64,000 nucleotides of DNA from Gautieria morchelliformis (Eukaryota; Basidiomycota; Agaricomycetes; Gomphales; Gomphaceae), in assembly GCA_015179125.1 (NCBI GenBank), contig WHVA01000297.1, forward strand, positions 62,001 through 126,000, read 5' to 3'. Position 1 is the first letter of the stretch; every line of letters starts with the position of its first letter. The position numbers and the translations under genes were made by a program. Below, piece after piece: positions 46,526 to 56,944 of the stretch. Under the pieces are notes generated by a model. It was not told the DNA's origin, made no database searches, and was given only the letters and a program-made list of their open reading frames with translations.

Positions 46526-46655
46526 CTAGGTGGATACCCATGCTTCACACGGGGGTGTAGGTCAAACGCATTGGGTAAATCAAACTTGGGATAAGTAAAA
46601 CACATCTCATTGCAATTGAAAGTAGCTATAAGTAACACATCAAGATAGGTAATGT
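46526..46655 (-). repeat. Inner (older) Helitron 3' terminus in C2 with LTR empty site
   Basis: CTAG 46526-46529, the decayed hairpin (cccatgcttcacacggg) and the repeats are the same as at 35663 in C1, confirming common origin. Confidence 0.75.
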
Positions 46656-46659
46656 CTCT

Positions 46660-47845
46660 ACGCATGTCTGCATGTGCCCAAGTATAGTGTGCATAGCCTT
46701 GAATATAGCATGCTTATTGTGTCCCTGGTTTGTAACATGCACACATAACATGTCCCCAAGTATAGTATGCGTAGCATGTCCTCCATGCATAGTGTGTCTC
46801 CACATGTAGCATGTCACCAAGTACAGTGTGCATGGTGTGTCCCACATGCATAGCATGTCCCTGGTTTGTAGCATGTCCCCAAACATAGTGTGTCCATAAA
46901 TTATAGCATGTGTGTCCCCCATGCATAGCATGTCCACATGTGTAGCATGTCCCTACATGTAGTGTGTAGCATCTCCCTCAAATATAGTGTGCAAAGTGTG
47001 TCCCCAATGCATAACATGTCCCCCAAGTATAGTGTGCATAGCATGTCCTTTGTTTGTAGCGTGTCCCCCAAGTATAGCATGTGTAGAATGTCCCTTGTTT
47101 GTAGTGTTTTCCCCTGTAGTGTGTCCCTTGTTTGTACCGTGTCCCCCAAGCATAGTGTGTCCCCATATATAGTGTGCACATCCCCATGCATAGTGTGCGT
47201 GTGCCCATGCATAGCCTGTGTGTCCCATCCCCCAAGCATAGTGTGTCCCCACATGCAGCATGTCACCAAGTACAGCGTGTGTGGCATGTCCCACATGCAT
47301 AACATATCCCTCAAGTATTTTGTGTGTAGCATGTCCCTAAATTATAGCATGTGTGTCCCCCATGCATAGCATGTCCACATGTGTAGCATCTCCCTACACA
47401 TAGTGTGTGTAGCCTCTCCCTCAAGTATAGTGTGCACAGTGTGTCCCCCATGCATAACATGTCCCCCAAGGATAGCACGTATAGAATGTCCCTTGTTTTT
47501 CCCCATGCATAGTGTGCGTAGTGTGTCTCTTGTTTGTACTGTGTCCCCCAATCATAGTGTGTCTGTCCCCAAGCATAGTATGTCCCCAAGCATAGTGTAT
47601 CCCACCATATAGTGTGCACATCCCCATACATAGTGTGTGTGTGCCCATGCATAGCATGCTTGTCCCCATGCACAACATGCATGTCTCCACGCCTAACGTG
47701 CATGTCTCCACACCTAACATGCATGTCTTCATGCCTAACATACATGTCTCCATGCATAACATATGTGTCTCCATGCATAGCGTGCGTGTCCCCATGCATA
47801 GTGTGTGTAGCATGTCCCAATGGCATGTGTAACATATCCCAAGGG
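46660..47845. repeat. Minisatellite of C2
   Basis: catagtgtgtccccaag-type units with mixed 17-21-bp spacing, regular 21-bp spacing near 47640-47800. It is longer than the C1 block and partly duplicated internally (the 'catgtccacatgtgtagcat' segment occurs at about 46928 and 47368). Confidence 0.85.
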
Positions 47846-47864
47846 CCTCAAAGTGAAGCAAGCA

Positions 47865-48590
47865 GAGGCTGTTACTTATCATTTACTTTTCGCAAACTCA
47901 GGGACATGTATCAATATCTATTTTGTGACATATACAGACATAAATAAAATAGTAAAGGAAGCCATATTTAAGCAGCTGCTGTCATTAGTTTTAACAAAGT
48001 CAGGATTATCTCAAAACAAATGTCCAGTACGTTTAAGCTGAAGTTGTTATTAATTTTAGCAAAGTCAAGATTATGTATTTTTTGAAAAATGTCAAAAAAA
48101 TGCACTGTACATTTAAGCTCCAACTGTTGTCAATTTTCATAAAGTCAGGATAATTTATTGACATCTATCTGCGAAAAAATGTCAACAAAGTACAGTACAT
48201 TGAAGCAGAAGTTGTTATTAATGCCCAGCCAAAGCCAGAGAAGCCCAGAGACTGACAGAGAAACCCAGAGCCCAGCCAAAGCCATAGTAAGCCAGCCACC
48301 AGTATAGCCAGAGAAGGAGTGCCTGGCAGCTTTACAGTAAATAAAACAACAAAACAAACCACATTTAAAAGCAGAACATATTGCCATTAATTTTAGAAGA
48401 AACATGGATTTTATTTAAATCTATTTTCGAAAAAATAACAAAAATATAAAGCAAATGTGAATACAATATGATAAAAAAAAGGAACCAATAAAATTACAAA
48501 CACAAATCAAATAAAATACATTGGAATGCATTAAAAAAGAGATATTACTTACCAATAGATAGTCAGCCAACCAAAGCCATAGACAGCCAG
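47865..48590. repeat. AT-rich ~82-bp repeats of C2
   Basis: The same tandem AT-rich units as in C1 and B1, with 'agcccagagactgacagag' and 'aagccatagtaagccagcc' between them. No gene was found. Confidence 0.7.
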
Positions 48591-48769
48591 CCAGCTAAAA
48601 GAGGAGACAGCAGACAGAGCAGACAGCAGACAGCACCCAGAGCAGACAGAGCACAGAGCAGACAGCGGACAGAGCACAGAGCAGACAGCACAGAGCACAG
48701 AGCAGACAGAGCACATAGCAGACAGCAGACAGAGGAATTGCCGGTTGGGCAGGTTCTTGGTGTTATGTC

Positions 48770-48935
48770 CTTACCGTTCGGCCTTTATACCGTGCGCGCG
48801 TGTCGTGCACGGACCACACTCGCGTATGCGCGCTCTAGTCGCGAACGGGTCACGTGACCACTGCGCAGCGTTCTCTCGCGGCTGCGCCGCTCGCCGCTGA
48901 CCTAATTTGGAATGCAAACGGTCACGTGACCATGC
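48770..48935 (-). promoter_or_regulatory. Conserved GC-rich 5' region with two GGTCACGTGACC palindromes (C2)
   Basis: Palindromes are at 48848-48859 and 48920-48931; the minus-strand TATAAAGG sits at about 48782-48789. Confidence 0.5.
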
Positions 48936-49237
48936 TGCGCAGCGTTCTTGGCTCGCGGCTGCGCCGCTCGCACGCTCCGCTGACAACTAATGACCAAGCA
49001 TGGTCACATTGGTCAGCGCGCCCACAACCTCCCACCGTGCTACTTTCACCTATAGGAACTAGGTGGATACCCGCGCTTCGCGCGGGGGTGCAAGTCAAAC
49101 ACCTCGGTAAGGTCAAACGCATCAGTAAGTCTAATGCATCAGTCAGTCTAACGCATCGGTAAGTCTAACATATCAGTAAGGTCAAGTGCATTGGGGAAAA
49201 TCAAAGTAATCAATTTGCATCAAGTAGATATCAGAAA

Positions 49238-52200
49238 TCAAGGAGCTCTAAGTAATACATCTTTATATACAATGTTGGTTGTGTTCAAACCCTCCTCAAG
49301 CAAGACCTTCACTTTGTTCCAGCTTGTTCCCCTTGAAACACCAACATACAACTGACCATGTCCAAACACTGGATATCTCAGGTCCAGCCCAACCGTACCC
49401 AAAGACTGTCCCTGAGACTTGTTGATGGTCATTGCAAATGCCACACGCACTGGAAACTGTCTCCTCTGCAGCACAAATGGTAATTCCCCCTCTGATGGTG
49501 AAATGGTGATCCTGGGGATGAAAGCAGTATTTCCTGCATGTGGACCTGAGATGATCCTGACCTCCAACACTCTATTCCTCATCCTCACCAACCGCAACCT
49601 TGTCCCATTGCATAGTCCTTGCTTCTTATCCAAATTGCGCAACATCATCAGAGGCACTCCAGGCTTGACTTCCAAGTGAGCAGGAGGAAGACTGCCCATC
49701 TCTATGGAATTCAGATACTCCACAGGATACTGCTCTGCAAAGTCGGTTTCCTTGACAGAATCTGCACAGTGGAAGACCTGAGCATCACCTGGAAACTGCC
49801 TCAACACCATGGAATTGATCTCATTGACCTCAATATTTCTGGCACAGAGGATGGCCCGCTCTAAAAAATAATTGTCCTGGGCAGGGATTGCATTGCCAAT
49901 GCCAGGGTATATTTCCTGGATCAGCTCTGCAATTCCAGGGCCACAAACCATGTGAGGAGGGAGTGAGAGCGTATGATCTAGTGGGAGATCCTTTCCCTGA
50001 CCCACATTCTGCAGCCATTCTGCAAACCTGGCTCTGTCAGGGTCATTTCTCACCCGCATGTTCTCTGTCAGATGGAGGACCTTGATCCTTGGCCACAGAT
50101 ATGACTTCTGAAGGGTAGCTCCCACGATATCCTCCTTGGAGCCTTTAGGGACAATTGGGAGAGTCTGCTGAAAGTCACCTCCAAAGGCGACCGTGATGCC
50201 ACCAAAGGGTCTGTCAGGCTGGTCAAGGAAATCCCTCAGTGTCCTGTCAATGGCCTCTACGGCATGGCGATGCTGCATTGCAGCCTCATCCCAAATGATG
50301 AGCCTGGCCAGTCTCAGCATATCAGCCTGGTCAGAGTTCTTTTTGATGGAGGAGAGAGAGCCCTCATGGACAGGAATTGGAATTCCAAGCATGCTGTGAG
50401 AGGTTGTCCCATTAGTGAGGATAAGTGCAGCCATTGCAGATGAGGCTACAGCAAGCACAATGAGACTCTCCGCTCTACAGGAGTGGATTAGGGTGTTCCA
50501 TGTGAATGATTTCCCAGCGCCCCCTGATCCAGTGACGAAAAACATTTGTCCATTAGGTTTCCCCTGAGCATCTATGTCCAGTGCCGACCGTAATATCTGA
50601 TCATGCGCAGACCTTTGCCCCTCATTCAGCTTGGGAACCTCCTCATCAGCCATCTGCCTCTCTTGAACAGGGTCATAGTCCCTCTGCTCAGCTATGAACC
50701 TGTTTCCAATCAGGACCTCCCACTCGCCTACCACCCGAGGCATATCTTTAAAGCTGCTCAAGGACATTCCATTACGCTGAAGGAGTTTATCCAAGAGAAA
50801 GAGGCCAAAATCATAGACCTGATCATCCCGTGGCTCCTGGATATTGTGTCTGACTTGGAGCCGATGTCTGAGATCATCACATATGTGCTCCTTGAAGGCG
50901 TCCCATAGTCTGTCAGGCTGTGAGGGAATGCAATGACCAAGGATGGTGGCAAAGAGATGTCTGAGCTGAGCACCTGTTTTCATGCCACTGGCTTCCTGGA
51001 GACACAACCGCCACTCCTGATCATCCTCCAGAAGTCCCCTGGCAAGACAGGCCTCCTTGTAAGTAGCACATTGTATGCCATCCACCGTCCTAAGCTCCTC
51101 AAAGGATCTGGCCCCCTTGACCACCGTGAGGAGAGTGCGCAAATAAAATCTCTCTCCTGATTTTGGGCTTGCAAAGTGAAGGCGTCCAATGCTATATCCC
51201 CTTTGACGTGGTGTCCATACCCTTTCCTCTTTTTTCCAGGTAAAATGCTCAGGAAAATCCACATAGAGCACATCGCGTGCATGAGGGTAGGCAGCATTGG
51301 CCTCAAAGTAAGCCATGAGCGCTGTCTTTGACCCCTCGACCCTGTTCATGATGGTGAGCGGATCAGCATCAGGATTGAAAACGACTGATTGCTGGTCTTT
51401 TTCATGGACTGGCAGTGCCATGACTGCAGGCACCTGGGTGTGGATTTCCCGCTCCAGCAACCTCCAACAGGCCTCATGAGCACTGACATAGCGAGCGTCC
51501 AGGTACTTCTTTATCTCATCATGGTCGACACCAAACTCCATCGTGGTCCGATCGTGGCCCTTGTATAGATACTTGTGGATATACTTGACGCACCTCACAC
51601 TGAAGGTGAATTCAAGGTTGATGTGACACCGGAGTTTGAGCAAGAGCAGAGGAGAGTATGGAACAACCCATCTGTTGTCCAGCATGTCACCTCTGACATT
51701 GTGCAGCCTTCCATCATTGCGACGACGATATTTTGGATATCCATCTACATTCACAACGGTCTCCTCACAGAATGGCTTTGGGAAGCCTTTCTTGCACTTG
51801 CCATTTTCCATGCAGGGTGCATTTGGATTCATTTGTCCACAGGGACCATGTGTCATCAGCTCACAGACCAACTGGTAGAGGACAGGATGAGTCTCTGGAT
51901 CAGGGAACTCTGCTGAAATCATAGAATCCACCTCATGTGGATGTTTGACCTTGGACTCCCTAACCTTTGGATTCATTTGTCCACAGGGACCATGTGTCAT
52001 CAGCTCACAGACCAACTGGTAGAGGACAGGATGTGTCTCTGGATCAGGGAACTCTGCTGAAATCATAGAATCCACCTCATGTGGATGTTTGACCTTGGAC
52101 TCCCTATCGAACCAGGTAAGCAGGTGCATGTGTGGGAGCCCCCTCTTCTGGAATTCAATAGTGTGAACGCGAGCGACAGTTTCTCCAAAGATCTTGTCCT

Positions 52201-54547
52201 TGACGATCAAGTCAATGAGGTATTTCTTTTTGAGGTGAAACACCCGCGACACCAGGTCAGGCCTGTCCTGAGGAGTTTGTCCGGGCAACAATGCATCCAA
52301 TACCTCCTGCCAGTTGGGATTGGCAGTCATGGTAATAAAGAGATCTGCCACACCATGCTTCCTTGAAATGGCCAGAGAGTTCTGCAGGTTTTGCTGCATG
52401 TCCCGTGTCCCCCCCTGAAATGTGGCAGGCAGAATGGATCTTGCGCCCAAGTTGTTTGGATCTCTGTCATTGTCATTGCGATGAAAGGCATCCATCATCT
52501 GGTTATACATCTCAGCACGGAGAGTGTGTTGATTTGTCCTGATCCACCACAGCCTGCTTTGCTCTGCAGCGGCCCAAGAGTCTACAATGTACTGCTGGAA
52601 TAATTTGCCAGCGCGCAGGAGTGTTGTAGGTTCTTCTGTTCTCTGGAAGAGACGATAGGAATGGAACTGAATTTGGGTGACACGCCCACTTCGCTCACGC
52701 CCGTCTGGTAATTGGCGATAGCGAATACCAGGTTGCCACCCCAACTCTCCCCTGGGAAAGAGCAAGACATAGTGAAGAGAGGCATAGTTTGGATTCATAT
52801 CGGATACCCTTTTAAAACGTCCACCTTTGAGCTGGACAATAATATCCCTAGGTTCAGGGATGATGCCATCTCCAGGAAGAACCACCGCAATCTCATCCGC
52901 AGTAGGGATATTATACCTCCTAGGATCCCTGTGTTCCCTGTACGTGAGCCTAGTCCGGATCTCACCATTCTGTCCCTGAGCTCTGAGCATCTCGGCCGCT
53001 TGTCTATATATGGGAACATGAGGATTGCATAAGAGGAGCATTTCCTGCAAGTCTCCCATGATAGTTGGAGACAGACCTGGGTTACGCATGTTCCTCTGTG
53101 CCAAAGCCAATGCTGGATCATATATATAAAGTTGGGCATACTGTATCCGCCTCCCAGGGTTAGGGATGAGAGAGCCATGAATATGATACAGTTCGCCCTG
53201 CAGCTTGAGGACATATGGACCACGACCCTCCCGAAGCAAATCTAGATCAAACTCGGCTCCCAAGGAAGTGAATGCAAATGCAGCATTGTACTGCCTGATG
53301 TTCTGGCGAAACCGTTTGGCCTCAGGGTCCTGGCCCTCTAAGAGCCGTCTCAATGGCTGAGGGAGCACTGGCAGCTCTGGAAGCTGCACCTTTCCTTCTA
53401 AACAGCAATCACCGAATCTGGGCCGCCGATTTGAGGATTTCAGCAGGCGCTCTGCCATCCAGTGTAATGCTCCACAGTCAGGGCAGGGAATAACCATGGG
53501 ACCCAGATCATGACGCTGCACATCTGCCTCGATTATTCTAGAGCAACCAAGTGGAATAGGAGGAGGAGGTCGCTGAGGACGCTGCCGAGGTACAGGGAGT
53601 GGCTGAGGAGGCCGAGGAGGTGCAGGGAGTGGCTGAAGAGGCCGAGGAGGTGCAGGGAGTGGCTGAGGAGGCTGAGGAGGAGCAGGGAGTGGCTGAGGAG
53701 GCTGAGGAGGTGCAGGCAGTCGCTGAAGAGGCCGCAGAAGTGCAGGGAGTAGCCGAGGCATTGGTCTTACTGCATTAGCCTGAGCCCGCAATGCTGCGAC
53801 CGCTGCAGAACCTACTACAGGAGGTCTAGGAGCTGGTTGTAAAGGTGCCTGCCTGTGTCTTCCCAAGGGCTGTGCTGGGATAGGCTGTATACCAGCAGCA
53901 TGAGCATGCAAATCTGCCACCGCTGTAGAGCCTACTACAGGCTGTCCAATTCCAGCCGCCTGAGCACGCAACTGAGCAATTGCTGCAGAACCTACTACAG
54001 GAGCTGGCTGTACAGGGTCTGGCCTATTTCTTCTCAGGGGCTGTAATGGTGGGATACCTGCTAACTGTGCACGAAGGGCTGCCACCTGCTCTCCAGGACT
54101 GGGATCAGGTGGATATGATGGCCCCGCAAGCGTAGGAGGGCGCAATGCAAGCGTAGGAGGGCGCAATGGAGCTGGCTGTACAGGGTCTGGCCTATGTCCT
54201 CTCAGGGGCTGCCATGGTGTGATAACTGCTAACTGAGCACGAAGGGCTGCCACCTGCTCTGTAGGACTGGGATCAGGAGCAAGTGATGGCGCCGCAGGCA
54301 TTGGTGGACGTGATGGCCCTGCCACAGGTTGTTGAAAAGGATCGGCTGCACTGCTTCTAGAAGGAGGGTGAGGGATGGCAAAAGGCGGTGGTGGAGGGGG
54401 TGGCTGGGTCTGAGCTCCAATATGCGCTCTCCGACGCGCTCTCCGATGACTGGGTGGTGTCATCACCTCCTGCCCCTCCCTCGCACTTTCACGCACCCGC
54501 CGACGGTTGCTCTCTGGGGTAGATGGATCCCTGAGAAATGCAGGCAT
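49238..54547 (-). CDS. Helitron replication initiator-helicase (RepHel), H2
   Basis: A single frame of 1,769 residues. From the N-terminus: basic segment (RRRVRESAREGQEV), Pro-rich repeats to about 340, zinc-binding CPDCGALHW near 356, Helitron-like N domain, HUH motif GLPHMHLL near 806, two-Tyr motif KYIHKYLYKG near 991, and PIF1 helicase with Walker A TGSGGAGKSFTW near 1,340, IIWDEAAM, GGDFQQTLPIVP, INKSQGQSLGTVGLDLRYP and YVGVSRG. These proteins nick and transfer single-stranded DNA by rolling-circle and unwind the donor. A 48-residue block (RESKVKHPHEVDSMISAEFP onward) is repeated just after the HUH motif, which may harm activity. The 5' half is like H1 and the 3' half like H3. The true start may be made by splicing as in H1. 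Confidence 0.88.
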   Translation of the reverse strand: MPAFLRDPSTPESNRRRVRESAREGQEVMTPPSHRRARRRAHIGAQTQPPPPPPPFAIPHPPSRSSAADPFQQPVAGPSRPPMPAAPSLAPDPSPTEQVAALRAQLAVITPWQPLRGHRPDPVQPAPLRPPTLALRPPTLAGPSYPPDPSPGEQVAALRAQLAGIPPLQPLRRNRPDPVQPAPVVGSAAIAQLRAQAAGIGQPVVGSTAVADLHAHAAGIQPIPAQPLGRHRQAPLQPAPRPPVVGSAAVAALRAQANAVRPMPRLLPALLRPLQRLPAPPQPPQPLPAPPQPPQPLPAPPRPLQPLPAPPRPPQPLPVPRQRPQRPPPPIPLGCSRIIEADVQRHDLGPMVIPCPDCGALHWMAERLLKSSNRRPRFGDCCLEGKVQLPELPVLPQPLRRLLEGQDPEAKRFRQNIRQYNAAFAFTSLGAEFDLDLLREGRGPYVLKLQGELYHIHGSLIPNPGRRIQYAQLYIYDPALALAQRNMRNPGLSPTIMGDLQEMLLLCNPHVPIYRQAAEMLRAQGQNGEIRTRLTYREHRDPRRYNIPTADEIAVVLPGDGIIPEPRDIIVQLKGGRFKRVSDMNPNYASLHYVLLFPRGELGWQPGIRYRQLPDGRERSGRVTQIQFHSYRLFQRTEEPTTLLRAGKLFQQYIVDSWAAAEQSRLWWIRTNQHTLRAEMYNQMMDAFHRNDNDRDPNNLGARSILPATFQGGTRDMQQNLQNSLAISRKHGVADLFITMTANPNWQEVLDALLPGQTPQDRPDLVSRVFHLKKKYLIDLIVKDKIFGETVARVHTIEFQKRGLPHMHLLTWFDRESKVKHPHEVDSMISAEFPDPETHPVLYQLVCELMTHGPCGQMNPKVRESKVKHPHEVDSMISAEFPDPETHPVLYQLVCELMTHGPCGQMNPNAPCMENGKCKKGFPKPFCEETVVNVDGYPKYRRRNDGRLHNVRGDMLDNRWVVPYSPLLLLKLRCHINLEFTFSVRCVKYIHKYLYKGHDRTTMEFGVDHDEIKKYLDARYVSAHEACWRLLEREIHTQVPAVMALPVHEKDQQSVVFNPDADPLTIMNRVEGSKTALMAYFEANAAYPHARDVLYVDFPEHFTWKKEERVWTPRQRGYSIGRLHFASPKSGERFYLRTLLTVVKGARSFEELRTVDGIQCATYKEACLARGLLEDDQEWRLCLQEASGMKTGAQLRHLFATILGHCIPSQPDRLWDAFKEHICDDLRHRLQVRHNIQEPRDDQVYDFGLFLLDKLLQRNGMSLSSFKDMPRVVGEWEVLIGNRFIAEQRDYDPVQERQMADEEVPKLNEGQRSAHDQILRSALDIDAQGKPNGQMFFVTGSGGAGKSFTWNTLIHSCRAESLIVLAVASSAMAALILTNGTTSHSMLGIPIPVHEGSLSSIKKNSDQADMLRLARLIIWDEAAMQHRHAVEAIDRTLRDFLDQPDRPFGGITVAFGGDFQQTLPIVPKGSKEDIVGATLQKSYLWPRIKVLHLTENMRVRNDPDRARFAEWLQNVGQGKDLPLDHTLSLPPHMVCGPGIAELIQEIYPGIGNAIPAQDNYFLERAILCARNIEVNEINSMVLRQFPGDAQVFHCADSVKETDFAEQYPVEYLNSIEMGSLPPAHLEVKPGVPLMMLRNLDKKQGLCNGTRLRLVRMRNRVLEVRIISGPHAGNTAFIPRITISPSEGELPFVLQRRQFPVRVAFAMTINKSQGQSLGTVGLDLRYPVFGHGQLYVGVSRGTSWNKVKVLLEEGLNTTNIVYKDVLLRAP
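51822..52105 (-). repeat. 144-bp-spaced tandem duplication inside H2 RepHel
   Basis: The segment from tttggattcatttgtccaca to ttggactcccta occurs at 51822-51961 and again at 51966-52105, with four linker bases. It adds 48 codons in frame between the HUH and two-Tyr motifs. H1 and H3 have one copy. Confidence 0.9.
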
Positions 54548-54699
54548 AAGAGTAGAGAGAGGATAAAGATATCAATATCAGACTTACATTGCAAGCAGAT
54601 TAAGGCAAACTCAGGGAAAACAGGCTGTGCGGGTATATCAGACGGATTGCAAAGCCACTGATCCTAATATAAATACTGCAAATAGCAGATACAGTTACA

Positions 54700-55425
54700 A
54701 AAACGTACCAGAAAGGGGATAATACCCAGGTAGGGTATGCAGTAGTGACTGGACAAATGCACTTGAAAAGTGCCTACAAAATGCCAACCAAGCAAAGTTA
54801 TAGCAAATAAGAACACAATAAGCATCAAGAAAAGGCAGGTACAATAGCATAACACTCACCAGAAACACCCAGGTAGCAAGTGCAGCAGTGACAGGAAGAA
54901 TGTCACTTGAAAAGTGCCTAAAAAATGCCAAAAAAGCGAAATTATAGCAAATAAGAAGATAATAAGCATCAAGAAAAGGCAGATACAATAGCATAACACT
55001 CACCAGAAACACCCAGGTACTCAGTGCAGCAGTGACAGGAAGAATGTCACTTCAAAAGTGCCTAAAAAAGGCCAAAAAAGCGAAATTATAGCAAATAGGA
55101 ACACAATAAGCATCAAGAAAGGGCAGATACAACAGCATAACACTCACCAGAAACACCCAGGTACTCAGTGCAGCAGTGACAGGACAAATGTCACTTGAAA
55201 AGTGCCTAAAAAAGGCCAAAAAAGCGAAATTATAGCAAATAAGAACACAATAAGCATCAGGAAAAGGCAGATACAACAGCATAACACTCACCAGAAACAC
55301 CCAGGTACTCAGTGCACCAGTGACAGGACAAATATCACTTGAAAAGTGCCTAAAAAAGGCCAAAAAAGCGAAATTATAAATAACCAACATAAAAAGGCAG
55401 TTTCAGTAGCATCAAACCCACCAGA
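54700..55425 (-). repeat. Tandem intron-exon leader units of H2
   Basis: Donors recur at about 54855, 54999, 55143 and 55287 (144-bp spacing), and a variant GTGGGT at about 55418, before a final leader donor near 54706. The unit is the same as in H1 with about half as many copies. Confidence 0.75.
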
Positions 55426-56098
55426 AAGAACCTAGATAGGATGTTAATGGAAGGGATGCAGGTGGTGGGAGGGATGGGATGGGATGGGATGGTGGTAGAA
55501 GGAGGGCAGAGGGGACCGGCTGCGCAGTGTCTGCCAGGTCACCCAGCGGTGTACCGGCAAGCCCCAGAGACCGGTCGGTCTGGGCTGGGCCTGGGCCTAG
55601 GGCTCGCGGCTGCGCCGCTCGCTCCGCTCGCTCCGCTGACCTAATTTTTACGTAACATTATTTGTCAGCGGCGCCCACAACCACCCACCCCCCGCGTTTC
55701 ACTCTTAGACTAGGTGGATACCCGCGCTTCGCGCGGGGGTGCAAGTCAAACGCCTCGGTAAGGTCAAACACATCAGCAAAGTCAAACACCTTGGGTAAAT
55801 CAAACTTGGGATAAGTCAAACACATTCAGATAAGTAAAATGCATCTTATTGATTAAAAGTAGCTCTAAGTAACACATTGAGGTAGGTAATGTTATGACCA
55901 TGCTGCTTGACCAACTCTGGTACCTCTGCACCTCCTCTGACTCTATTCCGCAATGTCCACACTTCGACCTTTTGATCTCCTTGTTCTTTCCTATTCACAT
56001 ACTTCCCCTTATGACTCTATTCACCAGCCTTCCTTACTTAACCCTTAACATAGCAATTCCGGAGCATCAGGAGTTCCATTTGTTCCGCTATCAATTCC

Positions 56099-56279
56099 CT
56101 AGGTGGGTACCCACACTTTGCATGGGGGTGCAAGTCAAATGCATCGGTAAGGTCAAACGCATTGGGTGAATCAAACTTGGGATAAGTCAAACACATTCGG
56201 ATAAGAAAATTTCATTCAGATAAGTAAAACCCTTCTTATTGATTGAAAGTAACTCTAAATAACACATCAAGGTAGGTAA
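56099..56279 (-). repeat. Inner (older) Helitron 3' terminus in B2
   Basis: CTAG 56099-56102 with the same decayed hairpin (cccacactttgcatgggg) as B1 and the usual subterminal repeats. Confidence 0.75.
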
Positions 56280-56920
56280 TGTTATGACCATGCTCAACCA
56301 ACTCCGGTACCCCTGCACCTCTGACTCTATTCCACAATGTCTGCACTTCAACCTTGTGATCCCCTTGTTCTTCACATATTTCCCCTAATGACTCTTTTCA
56401 CCAGCATTCCATACTTGACCCTCAGCACAGCAAGTCCAGAGCGTCAGGAGTTCCATTTGTTCCGCTACCAATTAGACCCTTGGTCTTTTGCCTATTGTTC
56501 TTAGTTCTACACTGCACCCCCTTGTAGTTCCTCTTGTTTCGCATTAGGTACTTCTTTTCTAGTTACTTGCACTGGAATTGCTTACCTCTACCTTCTGACA
56601 TGTTGTCTCAGCTCTTTGTATAAAACCCAGTCATGTGTGCCTCTGTTCAGCAATCAGATAATCGACTTTGATATGTCACTCCCTTTGCACTGTCTCCGGT
56701 TATTAGACCTGCAAGGCCTCTGTCTCTCTGACCTCCGTCTTCCAACTTGATTTCTCATATCCAACTTAACTCAATTCTTGAACCCTTACTACTTCAGTTA
56801 CAATACTCAACCTCTTCCAACTTCCAATCTCAGATCTCCAGAATACTTAGGATGATAGTTGGGGGTGCAACATATAAGTTGGAGCTGCAGTCCTTTTAGA
56901 TCCAAACCTGATACATAACA
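56280..56920. mobile_element. Solo LTR in B2 with GGTAA target duplication
   Basis: It runs TGTTATGACC to ACATAACA with GGTAA at 56275-56279 and 56921-56925, the same insertion as at 31884-32536. Confidence 0.85.
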
Positions 56921-56944
56921 GGTAATGACTCTACACATTTCTCC

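Larger units (their letters stand above)
44986..49057 (-). mobile_element. Non-autonomous Helitron C2
   Basis: The outer terminus is CTAG 44986-44989 with hairpin 44997-45013. Inside are a truncated LTR (45185-46525) interrupted by a later solo LTR (45390-46164), an inner terminus (CTAG 46526), an LTR-free GGTAA site (46648-46652), a minisatellite, AT-rich repeats, the CAGACAG tract and the GC-rich 5' end. Structure and breakpoints match C1. The right end is GA at 49056-49057. Confidence 0.8.
49059..55709 (-). mobile_element. Autonomous-type Helitron H2
   Basis: The 3' terminus is CTAG 49059-49062 with hairpin 49070-49086. The 5' end TC (GA at 55708-55709) touches the CTAG of B2 with no base between. 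It carries a full-length open Rep/Hel frame, a shorter intron-exon leader array and the GC-rich 5' end with a gggatgggatgg tract. It is the best candidate in the window for an element that makes its own protein. Confidence 0.88.
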
